From an uncultured Eubacteriales bacterium (lineage in GTDB: Bacteria > Bacillota > Clostridia > Peptostreptococcales > Anaerovoracaceae), in assembly GCA_900542565.1 (NCBI GenBank), contig UQOC01000022.1:1-32548 (forward strand): a stretch of 32,548 nt of DNA, read 5' to 3'. The position numbers and the translations under genes are program-made. Below are positions 24,033-29,836 of the stretch, piece by piece. Within the stretch, counting starts at the first letter, position 1. The number at the start of each line of letters is the position of its first letter. Below the pieces are notes generated by a model. The model saw only the letters and a program-made list of their open reading frames with translations. It did not search any database and was not told the DNA's origin.

Positions 24033-25001
24033 CTAATCATTCAAAAGCGAAACCATCAGATCTCCGTCGATATTTCCTCCGCTTATGACCAGTGCCACCT
24101 TTTTTCCACCTACTCTCTCGCGGAAATCCCTGACAGCGGCCACCGTCGTACAGCTTCCGCCTTCAGCTATGATCTTCTCATCCTTTATCATATACTTTAC
24201 AGCTTTCCTGATGGATGGCTCACTCACCTGTATGATGTCGTCAACATAGTCTCCGGCGATCTCATACGAAAGTTTTCCGACTCCGCCGACCAGAGCGTCG
24301 CATACAGTATCTCCCGTTACCGGATATTCATGATAAAAGACATGATCCTCCAAGGCCTTGATCATTGCAGGGCAGGCCTCTGTCTGGACGCCGATTATCC
24401 TTATGTCCGGCTTTATGGCTTTTGCTGCGACAGCTATGCCTGTTATCAGCCCGCCTCCTCCTATGGGAACGACTATGGTGTCTATATCGGGTCTCTGCTC
24501 CAGTATCTCTACCCCTACAGTGCCTTGTCCTCCATAAATTTTGACATCATCATAATACGCATCTATCTTGGTCATATCATGTTCAAGGATGTATTCCGTT
24601 CCCAGTTTATCAGCCTCATCATAGTTTTTCCCCAGCCGGAGTACCTGGCCGCCGTAAAATTCTATCTTATCTGTCTTGGCTTTCGGGGTTGTCTCAGGTA
24701 CGATCACAACAGCTTTTTCAATTCCCAGGAGTTTCGCCCCGTAACTTACCGATGCACCGTGATTACCAGACGAAATGGCGACCACGCCTTTTTTTCTCTG
24801 CTCATCTGTAAGGGTAAGCATCTTATTGATAGCTCCGCGTATCTTGAAGCTCTTTACGGTCTGGAGACATTCAAGTTTGAAAAAATATTCTCTTCCATCC
24901 CTGCCAAGGTAAATAGATTGCTCCAGCGGCGTCTTATATACATAGTCCCTTATCCTGTCTCTTGCCTCAAAGACTTCTTTTGCAGTAAACCTGCCGTCCA
25001 T
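24033..25001 (-). CDS. Threonine/serine dehydratase-like PLP enzyme
   Basis: A 322-aa fold-type II PLP enzyme that removes water or another group and ammonia from a hydroxy amino acid. The PLP lysine is K53 in SFKIRGA; SSGNHGAS holds the substrate carboxylate and IGGGGLITG (183-191) binds the cofactor phosphate. The C-terminal ISGGNID is typical of the catabolic dehydratases. There is no regulatory ACT domain, which points to a degradative enzyme rather than biosynthetic IlvA. It follows the ornithine cyclodeaminase-like gene with 36 bp between them. The same pair occurs as eutB-eutC in ectoine catabolism, so threonine itself may not be the substrate. Confidence 0.9.
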   Translation of the reverse strand: MDGRFTAKEVFEARDRIRDYVYKTPLEQSIYLGRDGREYFFKLECLQTVKSFKIRGAINKMLTLTDEQRKKGVVAISSGNHGASVSYGAKLLGIEKAVVIVPETTPKAKTDKIEFYGGQVLRLGKNYDEADKLGTEYILEHDMTKIDAYYDDVKIYGGQGTVGVEILEQRPDIDTIVVPIGGGGLITGIAVAAKAIKPDIRIIGVQTEACPAMIKALEDHVFYHEYPVTGDTVCDALVGGVGKLSYEIAGDYVDDIIQVSEPSIRKAVKYMIKDEKIIAEGGSCTTVAAVRDFRERVGGKKVALVISGGNIDGDLMVSLLND

Positions 25002-25037
25002 TCTCCTGCCTCCTTATATGCCAATATTTAATGCCAG

Positions 25038-26060
25038 CTAAATTTCTACGACCTGTCCCAGCCCCATCTTCTCTGCTGTTTCAAGCGCCGCCTTTGCCGC
25101 CGCTATATCGAGCAGCGCCATACCGGTAGCGTCATAGATGGTTATCTGGTCGTCGCCTGTCCTTCCTGCGGAACGGCCAAGTATGAGATTTCCTATCTCT
25201 CCGGAAATGTCCTCTTCAGTTATAAGGCCTTTTTTGAGAGGGATCTCCATTTCGCCAACTTCCATGCAGTGTTCCTTATCGTCACAGTAAATAACAGCTT
25301 TTTCAAAGATTTCCGGCTCTATTTCCTCTTTTCCGCTCATGTCTGACCCGATACAGCTCAGATGTGTTCCCGGCTTTATCCACTCTTTTTTGATAACAGG
25401 AACTCTTGCAGGTGTGACCGTCACTATCATATGGCTGTCAGCCACCGCCCTGCGCATTTCTTCCTCTCCGCAAGCCGCTTCAAACACAATATCTCCGGCA
25501 TCTACCCTCAGCTGCTCATCCAGTCTTTGCCTGATCTGCTGCGTAAATTTACGGGCATTGTCCGGTGCCACCGGATCTGCAACATATATTTTTTTCAGGC
25601 TCTCAAACTGTTTTATAAAGGCTCCTACCTGGAAAAATGCCTGATTGCCCGCACCCAGTACAAAAAGTGTTTCGGGGTCCTTTTTTGCCAGGTACCTTGC
25701 TCCGATAGCTCCTGCGCATCCGGTCCTAAGGCCTGTGATATAGCTGCCGTCCAGCACTCCCAGAGGCATGCCGGTATCGGTATCAAAGACCATTATAAGG
25801 CCCACAAGAGTTGGCAGACCTTTTTCTGCATTGGCCTCTGTCCAGTTTATGATCTTGAGTCCGTGGATCTCTTCTCCTTTGAGATAGCCGGATTTTATAT
25901 CCATATCTTTGTGTCCCTGTACAAAATCATAGAATACCGTTGGCCAGACTACGGTCTTTTCCTGTGCTCTGAGTTTGTACACATTTTCCACTGTCTCCAT
26001 GATCTTGTCTAAGTCAACAGCTTTCATTATGTCGCTGCGGCTCAATATCCTCATCTTCAT
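25038..26060 (-). CDS. Ornithine cyclodeaminase/mu-crystallin family protein
   Basis: A 340-aa NAD(P)-dependent enzyme. SGYLKGEEIHGLKIINW contains substrate-side residues including K69, GLRTGCAGAIGARYLA includes R112, and FVLGAGNQA (133-141) is the dinucleotide-binding loop. The C-terminal TIYDATGMALLDIAAAK is conserved in the family. Members act as ornithine cyclodeaminase, alanine dehydrogenase, ketimine reductase or EutC-like enzymes, and sequence alone does not separate them. It is the first gene of the cluster, behind a near-perfect promoter; AAAGGA lies about 12 bases before the ATG. Partner genes are the dehydratase and the M20 hydrolase. Confidence 0.9.
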   Translation of the reverse strand: MKMRILSRSDIMKAVDLDKIMETVENVYKLRAQEKTVVWPTVFYDFVQGHKDMDIKSGYLKGEEIHGLKIINWTEANAEKGLPTLVGLIMVFDTDTGMPLGVLDGSYITGLRTGCAGAIGARYLAKKDPETLFVLGAGNQAFFQVGAFIKQFESLKKIYVADPVAPDNARKFTQQIRQRLDEQLRVDAGDIVFEAACGEEEMRRAVADSHMIVTVTPARVPVIKKEWIKPGTHLSCIGSDMSGKEEIEPEIFEKAVIYCDDKEHCMEVGEMEIPLKKGLITEEDISGEIGNLILGRSAGRTGDDQITIYDATGMALLDIAAAKAALETAEKMGLGQVVEI

Positions 26061-26137
26061 ATTATTTTTATGTCCTTTCTTTGCAGTGCGATCTTTGGCT
26101 TGATGTCCGATGCGCCGGCAATGGTTTAGCTGTATTT

Positions 26138-26166
26138 ATTATACACAGCAGTTTCTTGTTAGTCAA
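26138..26166 (-). promoter_or_regulatory. Promoter of the ocd-like catabolic operon
   Basis: TTGACT (26161-26166), 17-bp spacer, TATAAT (26138-26143) with a TG two bases before the -10 box. It drives the minus-strand genes from 26060 downward. Confidence 0.8.
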
Positions 26167-26430
26167 TTTGCCCAATATGTATAATTATATTAAAAAAACA
26201 TGTTTATTTTGTATTAAATGCACAGAAAATCCTTGATCCTGCCATGTCTTTCATGCATTTTCTACTGCTGTGCCATGTGGAGAGAGGATTTCTGCGTTGC
26301 GAAAGGAAGGCTCTGCCGTTTTCGGAAAGGAAAGGTCTATCTGCAATGGAGAAGATATGTTTGCGGAGGATCCCCGGCGCCGGACAGCTTTTTATTATGG
26401 CTTCCATTTTATAACATTAAAAATGTTTCA
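26167..26430. other. Intergenic stretch without recognisable features
   Basis: I see no gene here. Frames at 26218-26526 (plus) and 26204-26407 (minus) overlap each other, lack ribosome binding sites, and their products match nothing I know. Confidence 0.5.
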
Positions 26431-26432
26431 AG

Positions 26433-26511
26433 TTGCTTATTCGTGCAAATTCTACGGACCTTAATTTGCTCTTTCGTGTATTTTATCCAAATGGCAACTT
26501 GCTTTTTCGTG
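26433..26511 (+). repeat. Three 13-bp direct repeats at exact 33-bp spacing
   Basis: TTGCTTATTCGTG (26433-26445), TTGCTCTTTCGTG (26466-26478) and TTGCTTTTTCGTG (26499-26511). The 20-bp intervals are unrelated to each other. The third copy provides the -35 box of the ATPase promoter, so the array is probably an operator or activator site. Confidence 0.85.
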
Positions 26512-26527
26512 AGCTTCCGGGTATAAT
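26499..26527 (+). promoter_or_regulatory. Promoter of the DUF4143-type ATPase gene
   Basis: TTGCTT (26499-26504, first six bases of the third repeat), 17-bp spacer, perfect TATAAT (26522-26527). Confidence 0.8.
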
Positions 26528-26529
26528 AA

Positions 26530-26555
26530 TAACATATTGAGAGCAAAATATGTTA
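26530..26555. promoter_or_regulatory. Palindrome at the predicted transcript start of the ATPase gene
   Basis: Perfect 9-bp arms TAACATATT/AATATGTTA (26530-26538 with 26547-26555). It starts three bases after the -10 box and ends 16 bp before the start codon, so it could be an operator or a 5' hairpin close to the ribosome binding site. Confidence 0.65.
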
Positions 26556-26571
26556 TACGGGAGGTCTTAAA

Positions 26572-27912
26572 ATGCTAAAAAGAAAGATTTATGACCAATT
26601 ACTTGACTGGAAAAAAAGAAGCAATGGTCAAACTGCCATGCTGATCGATGGGGCCCGCCGTGTAGGAAAAAGTTATATTACTGAGCTATTCGCCAGGCAA
26701 GAATATAAGAGCCACATAATCATTGATTTTGGTAATGCTCCTGCCGATATTCTTGATCTTTTTCAACATGAAAGTTCGGACCTTGATCTGTTTTTCGCCA
26801 AATTATCCGCATTTTACTCAACTGCACTGCATGAGCGGGATTCTCTCATCATATTCGATGAAGTACAGCAGTTTCCCAGAGCAAGACAGCTTATAAAGTA
26901 TCTCGTTGCAGATGGACGATATGATTTTCTGGAAACCGGTTCGCTCATACGCCTGAAAAAGAATACGGAAAATATAATCATACCATCAGAAGAAGAGCAT
27001 ATAGAAATGTTTCCATTGGATTTCGAGGAGTTTCTATGGGCTATGGGAGATGAGGCTACAATGCCGCTCATCCGGACTTGTTTTGAATCTAAAAAACCAC
27101 TTGGCCAGACTCTGCACCGAAAAGTCATGAACGATTTCCGACAATATATCCTTGTAGGCGGGATGCCTCAGTCCATTCTCGCATACCTTGCCGGCAAAAA
27201 CTTTGCAGCCGCAGATGAGGCTAAGCGGCGCATTCTTAATTTATACCGCAGCGACATTTCCAAATTTGCCGCAGGATACGAGGAGAAGGTATATGCTGTT
27301 TTTGATGGGATTCCGGGACAGCTTTCCAAGAAAAAGAAAAAATACACCTATGCATCCATCAACAAAGAAGCTCGTTTTCGAGGTTACGAAGATTCATTTA
27401 TATGGCTTAACGAGGCTATGATAATCAACACATGCTTTAACGCAACTGATCCCAATGTGGGGCTGGCGCTAAGTGCTGATCATTCCACACAAAAATGTTA
27501 TATGGCTGACACAGGATTGCTCGTAACTCAAACCTTTATGGACAGAAACTTTACAGATAATGAACTATACAAGGCTATCCTGTTTGACAAGCTGGATGTC
27601 AACGAGGGGATGCTCATGGAAAATATCGTAGCACAAATGCTCCGCCAAAGCGGACATAAACTGTACTTCTATTCTCGCAGTGATAGTACAAACAGAAAAA
27701 ACCACATGGAAATAGATTTCCTCATCACACAAGGTAAAAAAATATCACCTGTGGAAGTGAAATCCGCAAACTATCGCTTCCATACTTCCCTCGATAAGTT
27801 CAGAAAGAAATTTTCATCCAAGATAGGGACATCATATGTTCTTTATCCAAAAGATGTAATGGAAAAAGACGGGATATGGCATCTGCCTCTGTATATGGCT
27901 ATGTGTCTATAA
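26572..27912 (+). CDS. AAA family ATPase with DUF4143 domain
   Basis: A 446-aa predicted ATPase. Walker A is GARRVGKS (27-34) and Walker B is SLIIFDEVQ with D96/E97, followed by the sensor-like FLETGSLIRL. The C-terminal part is DUF4143, with EIDFLI and PVEVKS that resemble a PD-(D/E)XK nuclease core (Asp...Glu-x-Lys). Such proteins are often present in many copies in gut bacteria and archaea; their role is unsettled. GGGAGG precedes the ATG. The flanking DNA is accessory: a repeat-containing promoter upstream and gene relics downstream. The gene itself looks intact. Low-GC codon use differs somewhat from the neighbouring core genes. Confidence 0.88.
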   Translation: MLKRKIYDQLLDWKKRSNGQTAMLIDGARRVGKSYITELFARQEYKSHIIIDFGNAPADILDLFQHESSDLDLFFAKLSAFYSTALHERDSLIIFDEVQQFPRARQLIKYLVADGRYDFLETGSLIRLKKNTENIIIPSEEEHIEMFPLDFEEFLWAMGDEATMPLIRTCFESKKPLGQTLHRKVMNDFRQYILVGGMPQSILAYLAGKNFAAADEAKRRILNLYRSDISKFAAGYEEKVYAVFDGIPGQLSKKKKKYTYASINKEARFRGYEDSFIWLNEAMIINTCFNATDPNVGLALSADHSTQKCYMADTGLLVTQTFMDRNFTDNELYKAILFDKLDVNEGMLMENIVAQMLRQSGHKLYFYSRSDSTNRKNHMEIDFLITQGKKISPVEVKSANYRFHTSLDKFRKKFSSKIGTSYVLYPKDVMEKDGIWHLPLYMAMCL

Positions 27913-27969
27913 CGGGATACTTAATCAAAGTATGTCAATATGGCCGCAGCTATGATATCGAAGGATGAA

Positions 27970-28520
27970 ATTTCTTCGGTCTTCTCTTTGAAGAGCGTGC
28001 GCACCTTGCGCATGATGTAGCTAAATTCGTCATTGATAAGGATAAGATGTATACCGAAAACGGTAACAGCCCACATGGTTTCGGAGTTCTGGATTCTAAG
28101 CAATTCAGGCCTTACTCCAAGAATCCTTCTATCGCAAAGGTTTTCAGGGAGGTTTCCTTAGCCGATGAGCTTGGCTCCGGTATGCGCAACACATACAAAT
28201 ATACCCAGCTGTATTCAAGGGCTGAGCCTAAGTTTATTGAAGGTGATATTTTCACGATCATAATACCGCTGCGCCCTGTTATGACGGATAAAGTCGGGCC
28301 GACTCCCGAAGTCACCCCCCCCGAAGATAGTATGATCAATAAGATTCTGTTATATTGCTCAACACCAAAGAGCAGAAAAGAGATCATGGATCACTGCGGA
28401 TATAGTGATTACAAAAACTTTACAAAAAAATTTATCAATCCGCTTCTTGAGTCCGGAAAATTAAAAATGACCGTGCCTGATAAGCCAACCAGCAGCAGGC
28501 AAAAATATATAAAGGCATAA
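27970..28520 (+). pseudogene. 5'-truncated ATP-binding/HTH transcriptional regulator relic
   Basis: From about 28047 the frame reads MYTENGNSPHGFGV, NPSIAKVFREVSLADELGSGMRN and a C-terminal winged-helix-like half (KSRKEIMDHCGYSDYKNF). This matches the C-terminal half of the AlbA_2/HATPase_c_4 regulators (COG2865), which are normally 400-500 aa. The frame is open upstream only to about 27970 and the expected N-terminal DNA-binding and ATPase parts are missing; the preceding residues (FEERAHLAHDVAKFVIDKD) match the family only loosely. No Shine-Dalgarno precedes the internal ATG. I take it as the surviving tail of a deleted gene. Confidence 0.75.
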
Positions 28521-28528
28521 CTTAAAAG

Positions 28529-28556
28529 CCCGCAGATCATCAGTGTGATCTGCGGG
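28529..28556. terminator. Bidirectional terminator-like hairpin between two relics
   Basis: Perfect 11-bp stem CCCGCAGATCA/TGATCTGCGGG (28529-28539 with 28546-28556), 6-nt loop. Tails are short: TTTAG on the plus strand and CTTTTAA on the minus strand. Confidence 0.7.
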
Positions 28557-28557
28557 T

Positions 28558-28879
28558 TTAGCTCTGCCTCAATCCATGCGCCTGTTTCTTTTCCTCTATC
28601 TTTCTTCTGAGCTTTCTGTCTATATGCATATGTGCTCCGTCTTTTCTGCCGGATTCTATACGGCTTCGTATTATCCGGCTGAAGGCAACCCTTTTTCAGC
28701 GGCAAAGTAAATCAAGCGAAGTCCCTCTGTCAGATTTTATGAAAGCAAAATGCCGTCAATATATGCTTTCCCTTTGTGCCAGACGGTACCGGAGCATATG
28801 GGTCATTCATATTCATGGGCAGGAGCCTTGTCCCCGGCTTATATCTTTCTTTGTACTGCTCAACTTGCTTGCGTGTCAT
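28558..28879 (-). pseudogene. Decayed DUF4314 gene and adjoining conjugative-element fragment
   Basis: The minus strand from ATG 28879 reads MTRKQVEQYKERYKPGTRLL and MNDPYAPVPSGTKG, the start of a DUF4314 protein, but the frame is then lost; AYIDGILLS and DRGTSLDLLCR continue it in other frames. Further on, NLTEGLRLIYFAAEKGLPSAG and IIRSRIESGRKDGAHMHIDR are joined if one base is restored near 28670, ending at a TAA at 28558. DUF4314 proteins are typical of integrative and conjugative elements in Firmicutes. Several frameshifts show that this is a relic. The second fragment is not assigned to a family. Confidence 0.6.
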
Positions 28880-29003
28880 ACCATGTTCCACTGTTTACAT
28901 CCCTCCCATATGCTGACCGTTCATACCATGAATATATGCGTCCATTTCGGATTCGGTATGGAGAAAATAGTCTTTGTCCGGATTCCAGAAAAACACATAC
29001 AGG

Positions 29004-29441
29004 TCACCGTCCGCTGTTTTGCCCGATGATCGCCTTGCGAAGATCCTCGATTTCTTCCTCATTTAAGGCAAAGTGCAAATAACAGTCAATTTTTCCATAA
29101 AGCCTGCCGTTTATTTCATCCAGTCCCCAAACCGCATAGATAAGTTTTTTACCAATGCCACTGTGTTCACCAAGGTATTCTGCCATATCACCCAAATCCG
29201 GCATTTGTTCCTCATATAGTCTGTCCTCTATACTAATGCGATTGTAAGCAATATACCGATTGGAAACCGGCGTGTAACCTTCATGTTCTTCGTAGTCTCC
29301 TGCATCGAGGACAGCTGTCAAAGGACAGTAAAAGCTAACTTTCTCATCGCAGAGAAAAAGCTGCTCCGGAATCAGATATTGCCCGATGGTATGGATTTTA
29401 CGATACAGTATAGTGAAATTGACCGTGCAAAGGGCAAATAT
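29004..29441 (-). pseudogene. Conjugative-element-like protein lacking a start codon
   Basis: An open frame of 146 codons runs to a normal stop at 29004 (IIGQNSGR). It reads like a complete protein: NFTILYRKIHTIGQYLIPEQ, FLCDEKVSFYCPLTAVLDAG, YTPVSNRYIAYNRIS, and GEHSGIGKKLIYAVWGLDEI. No ATG, GTG or Shine-Dalgarno sits at the expected start; an ACG at 29424-29426 stands where a start might have been. Only TTG at 29321 would give a shorter product of 105 aa. The composition resembles small proteins found beside DUF4314 in conjugative elements, but I cannot name the family. It lies next to tRNA-Gly. Confidence 0.6.
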
Positions 29442-29492
29442 CTATTTTACATCTATGGATCTGTACTTGCGAAAACCGCTTTTGGAAATGCA

Positions 29493-29517
29493 AAAACCCC
29501 GATAAGACCGGGGTTTT
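29493..29517 (-). terminator. Terminator of tRNA-Gly
   Basis: Stem AAAACCCCG/CGGGGTTTT (29493-29501 with 29509-29517) with a 7-nt loop. On the minus strand the tail is GGGGTTTTTGC. A second small hairpin GGACAA/TTGTCC (29521-29526 with 29538-29543) lies between it and the tRNA. Confidence 0.85.
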
Positions 29518-29548
29518 CTCGGACAATATCTTTTTTGTTGTCCTCATA

Positions 29549-29622
29549 TGGAGCGAGTGAAGGGAATCGAACCCTCGTGACCAGCTTGGGAAGCTGATGT
29601 TCTGCCATTGAACTACACCCGC
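29549..29622 (-). tRNA. tRNA-Gly (CCC anticodon)
   Basis: A 74-nt gene including encoded CCA. The acceptor stem GCGGGTG/CACTCGC has one G-U pair and the discriminator is U. The anticodon stem TCAGC/GCTGG holds the loop TTCCCAA, so the anticodon is CCC and reads GGG. The T-arm contains GGGTTCGATTCCC. Accessory relics lie directly downstream, so its 3' end may have served as an attachment site. Confidence 0.95.
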
Positions 29623-29640
29623 ACACTTTTATTTTTCTAT

Positions 29641-29669
29641 ATTATAACACACTTGCTCCTTTCTGTCAT
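29641..29669 (-). promoter_or_regulatory. Promoter of tRNA-Gly
   Basis: ATGACA (29664-29669), 17-bp spacer, perfect TATAAT (29641-29646) on the minus strand, 18 bp before the tRNA. Confidence 0.75.
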
Positions 29670-29677
29670 TATTTTTC

Positions 29678-29803
29678 TTAAAGACTTTTGCCATATGGAC
29701 AGCCCGATGTCATCTTTTTTCCAGATGGCATCGAGCTGTCCATCATCAAAGGTTCAAAAGCAATCGGACATCTTAGCCCCATATCAGCCTGTGCTCCTGC
29801 CAT
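29678..29803 (-). CDS. Possible small protein of 41 aa
   Basis: An ATG at 29803 with AAAGGA nine to ten bases upstream opens a frame reading MAGAQADMGLRCPIAFEPLM to a TAA at 29678; it has two Cys-Pro pairs and no hydrophobic helix. It starts 33 bp past the uvrA-like stop codon in the same direction and frame. Part of it coincides with a large imperfect hairpin (29695-29743), so the DNA may be conserved for its structure instead. I recognise no family. Confidence 0.3.
   Translation of the reverse strand: MAGAQADMGLRCPIAFEPLMMDSSMPSGKKMTSGCPYGKSL
29695..29743. other. Large imperfect hairpin after the uvrA-like gene
   Basis: Outer arms ATGGACAGC/GCTGTCCAT (29695-29703 with 29735-29743) are perfect; inner GATG/CATC pairs extend the stem after a 2-nt mismatch. 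There is no U-tract, so it is not a standard terminator. Confidence 0.55.
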
Positions 29804-29836
29804 AATGCCGTATCCTTTGGTGCCTTCCGCCGTATC

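Noticed and set aside
24330..25031. 233-codon plus-strand frame
   Set aside because: Antisense to the dehydratase gene, with no ribosome binding site.
26433..26511. Three regularly spaced repeats taken as a mini CRISPR array
   Set aside because: The repeats are only 13 bp, the intervals 20 bp, no cas genes are near, and the third copy forms the -35 box of a promoter.
26218..26526. 102-codon plus-strand frame upstream of the ATPase
   Set aside because: It runs across the repeat array and promoter and has no start signal.
27921..28103. 60-codon minus-strand frame ending in a plausible helical tail
   Set aside because: It overlaps the truncated regulator relic, lacks a ribosome binding site, and its N-terminal half is antisense to recognisable coding sequence.
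29549..29622. Duplicate of the tRNA-Gly 3' end as the other attachment site of an island
   Set aside because: I looked through the accessory region and around 26200 and found no second copy, so the island boundaries stay unproven.
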